Assembly: GCA_035439485.1 (NCBI GenBank)
Contig: DAORKI010000003.1
Coordinates: forward strand, 15,393-79,392
Origin: CAIKXD01 sp035439485
GTDB taxonomy: Bacteria; Bacteroidota; Bacteroidia; UBA4408
Direction: 5' to 3'
Length of the DNA stretch: 64,000 nt
Shown: positions 34,762 through 44,840 of the stretch, piece by piece
Layout: the number at the start of each line of letters is the position of its first letter
Numbering within the stretch: position 1 is the first letter of the stretch
Program-made: the position numbers and the translations under genes
The notes under the pieces: generated by a model
Told to the model about the DNA's origin: nothing
Seen by the model: only the letters and a program-made list of their open reading frames with translations
The model's database searches: none

Positions 34762-35220
34762 GTGAAAACATATAAAAAGCTCAATTTTCCTGAATTTGAA
34801 CCAAAACTTAAAAACGAAAATAATCAAACATTTGTACTTGATCATATTCGTAAAAAATGGTTGTTGCTTACGCCCGAAGAATGGGTAAGACAACATTTGG
34901 TTAACTATTTAATCACCATAAAAAATTATCCAGCTTCCCTCATTAGCCTAGAAGCTGGTTTAAAATACAACAGCCTACAAAAAAGGTCCGATATTTTAGT
35001 ATATAGTAAATCCGGAAAACCCTTTTTACTTGTTGAGTGTAAGTCAACTGATGTAATTATTAATCAAAAAGTTATTGATCAAGTGAGTGTCTATAATAAA
35101 TCTATAAATGCCACTTTTTTATGCGTGAGTAATGGGTTAAAGCATTACTGTTGGACATTTAATAAAATGAACTCAGAATTTGAAATTCTCAATCAAATTC
35201 CTGATTACATTGAAACTTAA
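34762..35220 (+). CDS. Stand-alone HsdR N-terminal-like PD-(D/E)xK protein
   Basis: The protein has 152 residues from a GTG start. The fold signature is KRSDILVYSKSGKPFLLVECKS, with the PD-(D/E)xK catalytic trio Asp77, Glu92 and Lys94. The N-terminal LDHIRKKWLLLTPEEWVRQH is conserved in the type I restriction enzyme R-protein N-terminal family (HSDR_N_2). Alone, with no helicase, specificity or methylase gene nearby, it is not a restriction enzyme. Small proteins of this type are common Bacteroidota neighbours of holA, and here only amn intervenes. The role may be DNA repair or recombination, which is inference. Confidence 0.85.
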   Translation: MKTYKKLNFPEFEPKLKNENNQTFVLDHIRKKWLLLTPEEWVRQHLVNYLITIKNYPASLISLEAGLKYNSLQKRSDILVYSKSGKPFLLVECKSTDVIINQKVIDQVSVYNKSINATFLCVSNGLKHYCWTFNKMNSEFEILNQIPDYIET

Positions 35221-35311
35221 ACTGATTTCACAAAATCTATGCGTGACGATATTTATATTCAATTGCTTATATTTCAAGCAGTTAATATAAAAAGTATATT
35301 ATTTAAAACTA

Positions 35312-35342
35312 TTGCACACATCAAAGTAATTGTTTAATTTTG
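35312..35342 (+). promoter_or_regulatory. Promoter of ahcY
   Basis: TTG (35312-35314), a 20-nt spacer and TAATTTTG (35335-35342) fit the consensus. The expected leader is about 60 nt and AT-rich. I see no conserved SAH riboswitch fold in it. Confidence 0.55.
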
Positions 35343-35409
35343 CACTCCTTTTATAACAAACGTATTAAATCATTGTTAGATAAAGAAATATTAACTTAAA
35401 AATAAACAA

Positions 35410-36729
35410 ATGAGTAACACAAAAACATCTCCTGCCGAAAAGTTTAAAGTTAAAGACCTTTCTTTGGCTGAATGGGGAAGAAAAGAAATTAAACTAGCTG
35501 AGGTTGAAATGCCAGGCTTAATGGCTATTCGCGCTGAATATGGCGATAGCAAACCATTAAAAGGTGCTCGTATTGCAGGTTGTTTACACATGACCATTCA
35601 AACCGCAGTTTTAATTGAAACACTTACCCATCTTGGAGCTCAAGTATCATGGTCTTCATGTAATATTTTCTCAACGCAAGATCATGCTGCGGCTGCAATT
35701 GCTGCTGCTGGCATTCCGGTTTATGCATGGAAAGGAATGAATGAAGAAGAATTTGATTGGTGCATTGAACAAACATTATTTGCTTTTGAAGGTGGAGAGC
35801 CTTTAAATATGATTTTAGATGATGGTGGTGACTTAACCAATATGGTATTTGATCGCTATCCTGAATTAATGAAAGGCATCAAGGGCTTGTCTGAAGAAAC
35901 AACAACCGGTGTTCATCGTTTATACGAACGTATGAAGAATGGCACACTACATATGCCAGCCATAAACGTAAATGACTCTGTTACTAAGTCTAAATTTGAC
36001 AATAAATATGGTTGCCGCGAATCATTGGTTGATGCTATTCGTAGAGCTACAGATATTATGTTAGCCGGTAAAGTTGCAGTTGTAGCTGGTTATGGTGATG
36101 TTGGAAAAGGTTCTGCACAATCTTTAAGCTCTCAAGGCGTGCGTGTTATTGTTACCGAAATCGACCCTATTTGCGCTTTACAAGCCGCAATGGACGGTTA
36201 CCAAGTAATGAAAATGGACAATGCTGTTAAAATTGCTGATATCGTTGTTACCGCTACTGGTAACAAAAGCATAATCGTTGACCGCCACTTCAAAAACATG
36301 AAGCATAATGCTATAGTTTGTAACATCGGTCATTTTGATAACGAAATTGATATGGCCTGGTTAAATAAAAACCATGGTGCATCAAAAGATGTGATTAAGC
36401 CTCAGGTGGATAAATATACAGTTGATGGAAAAGATATCTTAGTTCTTGCTGAAGGACGTTTAGTTAATTTAGGTTGTGCAACTGGACATCCTTCTTTCGT
36501 AATGAGTAACTCGTTCACCAACCAAACTCTAGCACAATTAGAGTTATGGCATAATTCCGCCAATTACGAAAATAAAGTATACACTTTGCCAAAGCATCTT
36601 GATGAAAAAGTGGCAAGTTTGCACTTAGCAAAAATTGGTTGCGAGTTAGAAACATTATCACAAGAACAAGCCGATTATATTGGTGTTACTGTTCAAGGTC
36701 CATTTAAATCAGAAATGTACAGATATTAA
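35410..36729 (+). CDS. ahcY: Adenosylhomocysteinase
   Basis: The 439-residue product is full-length SAH hydrolase. Substrate-domain motifs are GCLHMTIQTAVLIETLTHLGA and SWSSCNIFSTQDHAAAAIA. The catalytic-region lysine is in DSVTKSKFDNKYGCRESL. The NAD+-binding GYGDVGKG (near 232-239) and the C-terminal cap QGPFKSEMYRY (Lys and Tyr contact NAD of the neighbouring subunit) are all present. It splits S-adenosylhomocysteine into homocysteine and adenosine, relieving inhibition of methyltransferases. The homocysteine links it to the trans-sulfuration-type enzyme at 56-57 kb. The gene has its own promoter and a strong terminator. Confidence 0.97.
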   Translation: MSNTKTSPAEKFKVKDLSLAEWGRKEIKLAEVEMPGLMAIRAEYGDSKPLKGARIAGCLHMTIQTAVLIETLTHLGAQVSWSSCNIFSTQDHAAAAIAAAGIPVYAWKGMNEEEFDWCIEQTLFAFEGGEPLNMILDDGGDLTNMVFDRYPELMKGIKGLSEETTTGVHRLYERMKNGTLHMPAINVNDSVTKSKFDNKYGCRESLVDAIRRATDIMLAGKVAVVAGYGDVGKGSAQSLSSQGVRVIVTEIDPICALQAAMDGYQVMKMDNAVKIADIVVTATGNKSIIVDRHFKNMKHNAIVCNIGHFDNEIDMAWLNKNHGASKDVIKPQVDKYTVDGKDILVLAEGRLVNLGCATGHPSFVMSNSFTNQTLAQLELWHNSANYENKVYTLPKHLDEKVASLHLAKIGCELETLSQEQADYIGVTVQGPFKSEMYRY

Positions 36730-36749
36730 AATTAAAAAATAAACCTAAT

Positions 36750-36787
36750 AGTCCCTGTTTTGACATTCAAAGCAGGGATTTTTTTTA
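36750..36787 (+). terminator. Rho-independent terminator after ahcY
   Basis: The stem TCCCTGTTTT (36752-36761) pairs with AAAGCAGGGA (36769-36778), including one G-U pair, around a 7-nt loop. It is followed by a run of eight T. Confidence 0.85.
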
Positions 36788-36808
36788 ATTCATTATTAAT
36801 TTTTTGAA

Positions 36809-37849
36809 GTGAATCCAACAACAACTCCACTTAAGAATGATATCATACTTCGCGTAGCTAAAGGTGAAAAAACTGAGAGAACTCCCGTTTGGCTTATGCG
36901 TCAAGCAGGCAGAATACTGCCCGAATATCGCAAAGTTCGCGAAAAAATGGGTGGTTTTAAAGAACTCGTTAAAAGCCCAGAATTTGCTTGTGAAGTAACA
37001 ATTCAACCTGTGGACATTTTAGATGTAGATGCCGCCATTATTTTTTCTGATATATTAGTCATCCCCGAAGCAATGGGCTTAAATTATGAAATGGTTGAAA
37101 GCAAAGGCCCTTGGTTTAACAAAACAATACAAAACATAAATGATATTAATGCATTAAAAATAGCTCAAGGGCATGATTTGCAATATGTGCTCGATGCCAT
37201 TTCTCTTACAAAAAAAGAGTTGAACGGTAGGGTACCATTGATAGGATTTGCAGGTGCACCATGGACTATTTTTTCATATATGATTGAAGGCAAAGGCTCT
37301 AAAACATTTTCTATTGCTAAAAAATTCCTTTACACAAATCCTATTGAATCTCATTTGCTATTGGATAAAATTACCCAAAGTACCATTAACTACTTAAAGG
37401 CGCAAATTGCTGCAGGGGCCGATATGATTCAAATTTTTGACAGTTGGGCAGGTATTTTATCACCTCAACAATATACCGAATTTTCATTGAAGTATATTGA
37501 TGAAATTTGCAATGCTATCAATCAGGTTCCTATCACTGTATTTGCAAAAGGAGCATTTTTTGCTCGAAAAGAAATGGCGAATTTAAACTGCAACACAATT
37601 GGTTTAGATTGGAATATGGATATAGAAGAAAGCAAGGCAATCATTGGAAACAAAAAAACTTTACAAGGAAATATGGACCCATGTTTACTTTATGCAGATT
37701 TCAAAACTATAAAGAATGAAACTCAAAAAATGTTGAGGCAATTTGGACCTGAGCGCCATATTGCAAATTTAGGGCATGGCGTTTATCCAGATATAGAAAA
37801 GGATAAAGTAAAATGCTTTATAGATACCATCAAAGAATTTAGATTTTAA
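36809..37849 (+). CDS. hemE: Uroporphyrinogen decarboxylase
   Basis: The protein has 346 residues from GTG 36809, just after the ahcY terminator. The N-terminal active-site signature RTPVWLMRQAGRILPEYRKVR, the IIFSDILVIPEAMG loop with its conserved Asp, the IGFAGAPWTIFSYMIEG signature and the late NLGHGVYPD motif are all present. It decarboxylates the four acetate side chains of uroporphyrinogen III to give coproporphyrinogen III. Haem supply is relevant to the cytochrome c at 58.5 kb. It precedes aroB by 9 bp on the same strand, so the two probably share a transcript. Confidence 0.96.
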   Translation: MNPTTTPLKNDIILRVAKGEKTERTPVWLMRQAGRILPEYRKVREKMGGFKELVKSPEFACEVTIQPVDILDVDAAIIFSDILVIPEAMGLNYEMVESKGPWFNKTIQNINDINALKIAQGHDLQYVLDAISLTKKELNGRVPLIGFAGAPWTIFSYMIEGKGSKTFSIAKKFLYTNPIESHLLLDKITQSTINYLKAQIAAGADMIQIFDSWAGILSPQQYTEFSLKYIDEICNAINQVPITVFAKGAFFARKEMANLNCNTIGLDWNMDIEESKAIIGNKKTLQGNMDPCLLYADFKTIKNETQKMLRQFGPERHIANLGHGVYPDIEKDKVKCFIDTIKEFRF

Positions 37850-37858
37850 TATCAAAAA

Positions 37859-38881
37859 GTGCCAACAACAAATAGTTTCCATCAATTACAAGATTTAATC
37901 AAGTCGGTGACTGGTAAAATCTTTGTATTGTGTGATGAAAATACCTATTTTCATTGTTATGAGCAGCTTATTCAAAATATAGAGGTTCCTGTTTATCCCA
38001 TTATTATTAGGCCAGGCGAAAATGAAAAAAATCTTCAAACCTGTACCTACATTTGGAATGTCCTTATGGCTGAAAATGCCGACAAAAATGCCATATTAGT
38101 TAATTTAGGAGGAGGAGTCATCACTGATGTAGGGGGATTTGTTGCAGCAACTTATAAAAGAGGAATAAATTACATTAATGTTCCAACTACCTTACTTGCC
38201 ATGGTTGATGCTGCATCTGGTGGTAAATCTGGAGTTAATTTCAACCATTTAAAAAATATAATTGGAGTTATTTATCCACCCCAATTAGTAGTAATTCATG
38301 AAGCCTTTTTAAAAACTTTATCCCCACAACACCTTAAAAATGGATTTGTAGAAATGCTAAAACATGCTTTGTTGAGCAGCGAAAATGATTTAAATCAAAT
38401 TATCAATTGTGGCATCATTAATAATTATATTACCACTGATACCATTTTACATAGTTTATCGATAAAAAATAAAATTGTTACACAAGATCCTTTGGAACAA
38501 GGACCAAGGAAAGTTTTGAATTTAGGGCATACGCTTGGTCATGCCATTGAATCTGTTGCTATGAAAATAGGTGCTAATATTTTACATGGCGAAGCTGTGG
38601 CTGTTGGAATAATAATTATGCTGGAATTATCAGTTTTAAAATTGAATTTTGACCCTGTTAAAGCTCAAAAAATCATCGATTTTATTTACCTAAATTATTC
38701 TGTTCCAAATTGGCTAAAGGAGCACAAATCAGGCTTAATAAAAGCTACCTTACAAGATAAAAAAAACAGTAACAATCAAATAAAAATGGTTTTACTTAAA
38801 GATATAGGGCAAGCGGTTTATGATATTCATTGCCATACAGAAGAAATTGAAACATCTATAATGTCTCTTAAGTTAAGCTAA
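37859..38881 (+). CDS. aroB: 3-dehydroquinate synthase
   Basis: The protein has 340 residues from GTG 37859. The NAD+-binding GGGVITDVGGFVAATYKRG segment is followed by INVPTTLLAMVDAASGGKSGVNF, metal- and substrate-site residues in GFVEMLKHALL and LNLGHTLGHAIE, and HGEAVAVGI. The His residues of the last three motifs bind the catalytic Zn2+. It converts DAHP to 3-dehydroquinate, step 2 of the shikimate pathway. It is cotranscribed with hemE (9-bp gap) and converges on ispF with only 2 bp between the stops. Confidence 0.95.
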   Translation: MPTTNSFHQLQDLIKSVTGKIFVLCDENTYFHCYEQLIQNIEVPVYPIIIRPGENEKNLQTCTYIWNVLMAENADKNAILVNLGGGVITDVGGFVAATYKRGINYINVPTTLLAMVDAASGGKSGVNFNHLKNIIGVIYPPQLVVIHEAFLKTLSPQHLKNGFVEMLKHALLSSENDLNQIINCGIINNYITTDTILHSLSIKNKIVTQDPLEQGPRKVLNLGHTLGHAIESVAMKIGANILHGEAVAVGIIIMLELSVLKLNFDPVKAQKIIDFIYLNYSVPNWLKEHKSGLIKATLQDKKNSNNQIKMVLLKDIGQAVYDIHCHTEEIETSIMSLKLS

Positions 38882-38883
38882 AT

Positions 38884-39381
38884 TTACTCCAATAAAAGAT
38901 TATTAATATAAATTAACGCCACTGCATGTGCTGCAACACCTTCTTCTCGGCCAACATAGCCCATTTTTTCATTGGTAGTTGCCTTTAAAGAAATTTGGTC
39001 CTCATTAATGCTCATCACCTGTGCTAAAGTACTTTGCATTTGCGAAATAAAAGGCTTAATCTTTGGTTTTTCAAGTACTAATGTAACGTCAATATTTCCA
39101 ATTTCATATCGTTTTGAAGCTAGTAATTCAACCACTTTTGTCAATAAAATTTTACTATCAATACCTTTAAATTGCATATCAGTATCAGGAAAATGTTTTC
39201 CAATATCTCCTAAAGCTGCTGCACCTAATAATGCATCACAAATAGCATGAATTACAACATCAGCATCAGAATGTCCAAAAGCTCCTTGAAAATGGGGTAC
39301 TTGAATTCCAGCCAACCAAAATGGATGTCCATCTTTTAATTGATGAACATCAAAACCAAAACCAACCCTAAATTTTTGCAT
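38884..39381 (-). CDS. ispF: 2-C-methyl-D-erythritol 2,4-cyclodiphosphate synthase
   Basis: The 165-residue protein is the normal IspF size. Zn2+ ligands are visible as Asp11 and His13 in GFDVHQL and His45 in VVIHAICDALLGAA. The HSDADV loop, GKHFPDTD and ATTNEKMGYVGREEG motifs are conserved. It cyclises CDP-ME 2-phosphate in the MEP isoprenoid pathway. Its ATG shares a base with the porV stop (TAATG), so translation is probably coupled to the upstream porU-porV transcript, an unexpected pairing of secretion and isoprenoid genes. Confidence 0.96.
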   Translation of the reverse strand: MQKFRVGFGFDVHQLKDGHPFWLAGIQVPHFQGAFGHSDADVVIHAICDALLGAAALGDIGKHFPDTDMQFKGIDSKILLTKVVELLASKRYEIGNIDVTLVLEKPKIKPFISQMQSTLAQVMSINEDQISLKATTNEKMGYVGREEGVAAHAVALIYINNLLLE

Positions 39382-40616
39382 TAATTGCTTGGTGTTTCTT
39401 TTGCTCCTGCTTTTGTTGACTCAAAATTAAACGTGAGTGTAAAACGCAAGGTATTTTGCAATGGATTTTGTTGTACGGTTGGAATTAAATAAGCAAAGTC
39501 AATTCCAAACACATTGTATCGTAAACCTGCACCAATATTAAAATACTGACGATTTCCTTTTGATGCTGCTTCATGAAAATAACCAGTTCGGAAAGCAAAT
39601 AAATTATCATACCAATATTCTAATCCTACTGCCCACATTACTTCTCTTAGTTCTTCATTCATTCCACCTGGTGCATCATAAAATGATTGGGTTAATCCTT
39701 TTACTGTACCCACATTTGAAGGCTTTCCTGCACTTAATTGAATAGTTCCATCGGCACCGTAGATAGGACTTCCAGTTGAATCACGGGCAATTTCAGGAGG
39801 TGTTGGTACTAATAATTTATTGAAATCAACCATAAATGATAACTTATTATAATCATCTAAATCTAAAGTGATGTTGTTTCCAATTTTTAAATTCATTGGT
39901 ATAAAGTCTCTTACAGCGGTTTCACTATAAGAAATTTTTGATCCTAAATTTGACATATTTAAACCAAATGAGTAAGTAGCCTTTTTGCTTCCTAATTTAA
40001 GTTCATTATTTTGATAAAATGTGCTTATGTCAGCTGCCACAGCTTGCCCAGGTTTTGTATTTGCACCTGCAACATTAATATTACTTGTAAGATTCGAGAA
40101 AATATATCTCAAAGCAAGCGCTGTACTCCATCTAGAACTTAATTTACGGCTGTACGCTAAATCCAAGGCAAACTCATTTGGTCTAAATTGACCTATAGTG
40201 GTTCCATTGATATCGGTAAATGTAATATCTCCCAAAGAAAAATACCTGAGAGAGCCTGCTATGGCTTGATTTTTGTCTAATTTATGATAAGCACTTAAAT
40301 AAGAAAAATTGATATCAGGAACCAATCTTCTAAGCCATGGCGTATAATTCAAAGCAAATCCTGTTTTCTTTTCAATAAACGCATACTTGGCTGCATTCCA
40401 ATGCATTGAATTTACATCAGGTGTTGAAGCTGCACCGCAATCCCCCATACCTCCAGCCCTTGAATCTGGGCCAATAGATAAAAATGGAACCGAAGTGGTA
40501 ATCGTATTCAATTTTACTTCTTGACCAGTAATAGTTGAGCTGGTTTGCGCGTTAACGTTTGACATTAATACTAAAGCACCAAAGACAAAAACCTTAAACC
40601 AAATATTTTTTTTCAT
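39381..40616 (-). CDS. porV: T9SS outer-membrane shuttle protein PorV
   Basis: I chose ATG 40616 (MKKNIWFKVFVFGALVLMSNVNAQ, a clean signal peptide); an in-frame TTG eight codons upstream is unlikely. The 411-residue product is a FadL-like barrel of the PorV/LptO family. The N-terminus of the mature protein, VPFLSIGPDSRAGGMGDCGAASTPDVNSMHWN, is the family hallmark, and the last strand ends FRFTLTFNFE. PorV carries cargo sorting domains from the translocon to the PorU sortase. It follows porU by about 31 bp and overlaps ispF by one base. Confidence 0.93.
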   Translation of the reverse strand: MKKNIWFKVFVFGALVLMSNVNAQTSSTITGQEVKLNTITTSVPFLSIGPDSRAGGMGDCGAASTPDVNSMHWNAAKYAFIEKKTGFALNYTPWLRRLVPDINFSYLSAYHKLDKNQAIAGSLRYFSLGDITFTDINGTTIGQFRPNEFALDLAYSRKLSSRWSTALALRYIFSNLTSNINVAGANTKPGQAVAADISTFYQNNELKLGSKKATYSFGLNMSNLGSKISYSETAVRDFIPMNLKIGNNITLDLDDYNKLSFMVDFNKLLVPTPPEIARDSTGSPIYGADGTIQLSAGKPSNVGTVKGLTQSFYDAPGGMNEELREVMWAVGLEYWYDNLFAFRTGYFHEAASKGNRQYFNIGAGLRYNVFGIDFAYLIPTVQQNPLQNTLRFTLTFNFESTKAGAKETPSN

Positions 40617-40671
40617 CAAAATTTCTTTAAAGGACTGCAAATTTATAAATTAAACAATATAAAACACTTAC

Positions 40672-43600
40672 TTATTTTAAAACCACCAATTTTTCATACT
40701 TATCGGCCCAAGTTCCATCGGGAGCTGTAACCTTTAAACGATAGACATATACTCCTCTGCCAATTTTATCACCAAAATCATCTAAACCATCCCAAGTTAT
40801 TTGCTCTGATCTAAATCCTTCACATTTCACAAGCGTTTCCAAGGTTTTAACTAACCTACCTGAGACTGTAAACACTTGAATACTAACATCAAGCGTCTCA
40901 CATGGCTTGTTGTGCTCAAACATGAATTTGGTGTAGGTGGTAAAAGGATTGGGATAATTTAAAACATGCTGCAAAGCCAAATTAGCAGAGGCTGAGACTA
41001 TAAAATCTGTTTGAGCAGTGTTTGAATTATTATATACATCCCAAGCACGCAAAGACAATGTGTGTCGACCTTCGCTTAGTTTATTGAAAGGGTATCGAAC
41101 AATACCACTTTGATATGAATTTAAATCTGATTGATAAAAGTCGTTTAAGACAATCGACTTCTCAGTATTCTCGTCAAGCACAGCCACTAAATCATGACCA
41201 ATTCCATTGCCAACTGTATTAATGCCATTTTCATCAAACAATACACCCATTAAATCCGGATTCTCATTGGTAATGCTTCCTGCCACAAATTTATTGTCGT
41301 TCATATATAAATCAATCTTTGGACCATCTCCATCAACTAAAGCATTTGGATTGGTTCCTCCAACAATAAAGCTTTCATTGTATCCATTAGCATCATTGGT
41401 TCCATCGGCTGCATAATAACTTATTCGCCCTGGTCCAAAAGCATAATCAATGTCTTTAGGCACTATAAAAGAAAAACTAAATTCACCATTAGTAACACTT
41501 ACTTTTCCTCGATATATAATACTTTTTCTCATTTTAAAATTTTGTGCACTTGAATATTGAGGGTCATTAGCCAAGGTCTTTAATTTGGTTTCTTTGTCAT
41601 ATACAGTTGGGTAAAGTATTCCATTATAGCTTGTTAATTTTGTTCCATTTAAATTAGCCACAAAGCCTTTAATAGTAATTTTTGTTAATGCTTTAAGCGT
41701 GTCGCCCGAAAATGAAACTGGCTGATTATTTATAGTCTGTGTATACACCTTATAATCAGGGAAGTTTAAACGAACCGCAGGATCACACAATAAAGAAAAG
41801 TTTCTGTGATTACTTGTGCCTGCACTTACTTGAGCAGTTTTATTCTTTGTTGTTGTACATACATCACCAACCCTAGGAAATAACTGGCTAGTTGAATCTC
41901 TTAAAAATACATTCTGATAAAAATTTCTATTCAATGTTTCATTAAAATTTGCATAAGCCAAACGAGTTGTAGTTAGAAGGCCTATTCCTCCACCGTTCGG
42001 GCGCAATATAACTTCTTCTCCTGCCGAGGTTCTTCCTGGGTCATCAAAACGGCTGAACTCGCATGTTGCAGTTACAAACAAAGGCAATCGATTGGCATTG
42101 TTCCATGATTCTATATCTTTTACTTCTAAAATTCTTTCTTGTGACCAGCCTGTTTCACCACCATGCCCGGTATAATTTACAATTAACGCGCCTCTATCTA
42201 CCCGTTGATTAATAGCAGTGTTTACATCAGGATATCTTGCTCCACCTGCAGCCGATTGTTGTTTAAAAGCATCAATATATATTTTGTCAATATTATAATC
42301 ATGATAGGTAGAATCAACATAGTTTGCTAATCTTTCAGATTGGGCAAAATGCAAGTTATTATCTTCATCATCAGCAACAAAACAAATTACATTTCTCCAA
42401 TCTCCAGTTGATACAGAACCAGCTGTACCACAAAAGGAAGGATTAGCAACCTCTATTGTTTGTGGCTGCATGTAGGCATAAATTTTATCAACAACAGCTT
42501 TAGCCTCATCCTTTGATTTAACAGGAATTCTTCCAACAGCAACATCCATTTGTTCTGTTAAGCCCTCCCCTTCATTTTCATCCAATAAGCCAAAATAATC
42601 ATCAGACACATAGGAATTAATATATGAAACACCATTTGCCGATTCAAAACAAACTACAAAATTTGTATTGCCAACTATACTTCTTCCTCTGTTTTTATAT
42701 GAAGCATCTCCCATAATCAATAAATACTTCGGCATTTCTTGTTCGTTAGTTGCCCTATTATAAAACATCATCATAAATTGCTTGATAGCTGTTACATCTT
42801 GGTTTCCTCCTGAAAATTCATTGTAAATTTTTTGTGGTGTAACCACCAAGGATTTTAAACCATCATTAGCAAAATGAAGATCGGCCAACCGTTGCGACTG
42901 TTCAATAAACAAAGGATGTGAAACAATTATCATATCATAAAAACCTAGTCCATGTAAATTTTGGTTTTCAACAGCTCCAAAATCAAAGGGTTCCTTTATG
43001 GCATTACTTCCTGCATTAAAGGCTATGTATTCATTTACTGTATCTGCATTAGCTCTAAACACAAAAGAATTACCATTTAAATTACCCAAAATTTGCTTTA
43101 CATTTTGTAGATCTGAAATGTCCCAAACAATGGTATTCGTAGATGCATCTGCAATATTAAAATCAGCCACTTGTCCAACTCCTGCAGAAGCAATATCTCT
43201 AAATGAAACTTCATTTCCTGACATTTTTAATTGCCTTCGTACACGCATTTCTATAAAATCAAGTAGTCCATAACCACTGTTAAATGAAGGGGATTTAGTG
43301 AATTTAATTTCGACATTTAACTGAGATGAATTGGGGATAAATTGTTGGCAATCACTTCCTATAGTTACTGGGTCGGCATAATACGGCTGTAAAGCCACTG
43401 CAGGAGGGATAACATTATAATTTGCTGAGGCACATTTAACAGAAAAAGTGGCAGATGGATTAGACCTTGCTGCCATTTGCGTTTTAATAAATGCTGGCGC
43501 ATTATAGTCAATATTGGGGAAGTTAAAAGGAAAGTTATAGGTTGTAACTACATCAAAATTTTCGCCAAACCATTGACGACCACTTTTCACCACATTGCTT

Positions 43601-44646
43601 GCCTCATTTTCGTAAAATGCAAAATCATCAAAAGAATTAACGCTAACTGTGGCATTTTGTGTGACAGAGCTTTGTTGATTAATTCTTTTCCCTGCAATCC
43701 CATCAACGTTGATGAAATAGTAACTTGTATCAGTATAATCATTTAATTTATGGTACATACCTAAACAACTATTGTCCTTATACCAACGATGAGGTGCTTT
43801 ACCATAAAAAAGTATAAAATCATCTGCATTAAATACTCCATCCGATTCACCTTCAAAGTAAATAGCACACTCCTGCAAATCATCAAATCTAGGTTCGCTA
43901 TTCAAAAATGGGAGTTGTTGACCTCCTGTTCCATACATTTTTATATTACGTGGGTCAATTTCTTCGGGTTTAGCTCCAAGTGATTTAATAAAATTATGGT
44001 CAACTTTATAAACACCGTCCTTGGTAATTCCAACTTTGAACCAGGTACCCGATTTTAATACCGATTCAGAGGCAAAAGTGTGCGATCGCCCACTAGAGCG
44101 GTTTTCTTGAAGAGGTTGAATCACAATATCAAATGCAATTAATTTTTCAATTTTCCCTGTGGATGAATTTTTTCTTAATGGAACAAAATCAAATAACAAT
44201 GAGGGTACCTTTTTTGTATATACTAATTTAGTATTTACTTGAATGTTGGGACTTAAGTTCCCAAATTTTTCGGCAATTTCAAGCTCAGTGTTGCTCAATG
44301 ATTCAAATAACATGTTTGATAATGAAACACTTCCATTTTTATATCCTTGAGGCAATTTAGTTTTTGATGAATAATATGGGAGTCCAGAATTTGCAGCATG
44401 GGCAACTCCATCGAAATTTAAAAATTTTTCGACCGTTCCTGCACTATTATATATGCTTGGAGTTGTCCAATTTACTCTATAAGCCTGCGATAGTTTAGCA
44501 ATGCCTTTTACATTATTTGTTACAGTACTACTTTTAACTATATTGGTTTTGGCATTTTCTTTAATGCCTTGTGCAAACGTTTTAATACAGAAAAACGTAA
44601 TAAGGATAAAAATGGTGTGAATAAATATTTTTTTAGGTTGCATCAT
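40672..44646 (-). CDS. porU: T9SS sortase PorU
   Basis: This 1324-residue cell-surface protease-fold protein begins with signal peptide MMQPKKIFIHTIFILITFFC..FAQ; an ATG eight codons upstream (44670) is also possible. The C25 gingipain-like domain carries the catalytic His in NYTGHGGETGW and Cys in VTATCEFSRFDD (about residues 825 and 860). N-terminal C25-associated regions precede it. The C-terminus (NYPNPFTTYTKFMFE, then DDFGDKIGRGVYVYRL) is a FlgD-like sorting domain. PorU cleaves the sorting domain off cargo and attaches the protein to the surface, as established in Porphyromonas. It heads the porU-porV-ispF group and is divergent from porP. Confidence 0.93.
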   Translation of the reverse strand: MMQPKKIFIHTIFILITFFCIKTFAQGIKENAKTNIVKSSTVTNNVKGIAKLSQAYRVNWTTPSIYNSAGTVEKFLNFDGVAHAANSGLPYYSSKTKLPQGYKNGSVSLSNMLFESLSNTELEIAEKFGNLSPNIQVNTKLVYTKKVPSLLFDFVPLRKNSSTGKIEKLIAFDIVIQPLQENRSSGRSHTFASESVLKSGTWFKVGITKDGVYKVDHNFIKSLGAKPEEIDPRNIKMYGTGGQQLPFLNSEPRFDDLQECAIYFEGESDGVFNADDFILFYGKAPHRWYKDNSCLGMYHKLNDYTDTSYYFINVDGIAGKRINQQSSVTQNATVSVNSFDDFAFYENEASNVVKSGRQWFGENFDVVTTYNFPFNFPNIDYNAPAFIKTQMAARSNPSATFSVKCASANYNVIPPAVALQPYYADPVTIGSDCQQFIPNSSQLNVEIKFTKSPSFNSGYGLLDFIEMRVRRQLKMSGNEVSFRDIASAGVGQVADFNIADASTNTIVWDISDLQNVKQILGNLNGNSFVFRANADTVNEYIAFNAGSNAIKEPFDFGAVENQNLHGLGFYDMIIVSHPLFIEQSQRLADLHFANDGLKSLVVTPQKIYNEFSGGNQDVTAIKQFMMMFYNRATNEQEMPKYLLIMGDASYKNRGRSIVGNTNFVVCFESANGVSYINSYVSDDYFGLLDENEGEGLTEQMDVAVGRIPVKSKDEAKAVVDKIYAYMQPQTIEVANPSFCGTAGSVSTGDWRNVICFVADDEDNNLHFAQSERLANYVDSTYHDYNIDKIYIDAFKQQSAAGGARYPDVNTAINQRVDRGALIVNYTGHGGETGWSQERILEVKDIESWNNANRLPLFVTATCEFSRFDDPGRTSAGEEVILRPNGGGIGLLTTTRLAYANFNETLNRNFYQNVFLRDSTSQLFPRVGDVCTTTKNKTAQVSAGTSNHRNFSLLCDPAVRLNFPDYKVYTQTINNQPVSFSGDTLKALTKITIKGFVANLNGTKLTSYNGILYPTVYDKETKLKTLANDPQYSSAQNFKMRKSIIYRGKVSVTNGEFSFSFIVPKDIDYAFGPGRISYYAADGTNDANGYNESFIVGGTNPNALVDGDGPKIDLYMNDNKFVAGSITNENPDLMGVLFDENGINTVGNGIGHDLVAVLDENTEKSIVLNDFYQSDLNSYQSGIVRYPFNKLSEGRHTLSLRAWDVYNNSNTAQTDFIVSASANLALQHVLNYPNPFTTYTKFMFEHNKPCETLDVSIQVFTVSGRLVKTLETLVKCEGFRSEQITWDGLDDFGDKIGRGVYVYRLKVTAPDGTWADKYEKLVVLK

Positions 44647-44840
44647 TGATCTTTGGATATTAACACTCATAACTGAGCAAATGTTGAAATTTAAAGTTGA
44701 AAAAACGAAAATATTGTAAATTTATTGTCAAAAATTTTAGATAGGAAGTTGTTAAAATGAAAACAGAAATAAAAAAAATCGCGTCAAATGTAACTTTACA
44801 TTCAAAAAAAGTGTATACTTGTGGCTTTAATCATTTATCA

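Noticed and set aside
35240..35338. Short frame (about 32 codons) upstream of ahcY
   Set aside because: It overlaps the ahcY promoter boxes and has no recognisable product.
35343..35409. Possible SAH riboswitch in the ahcY leader
   Set aside because: The roughly 60-nt leader is AT-rich with no GC-rich pseudoknot-forming helices of the SAH riboswitch type.
43477..43983. Several 60-90-codon frames on the plus strand within porU
   Set aside because: They lie antisense to conserved PorU sequence and encode nothing recognisable.
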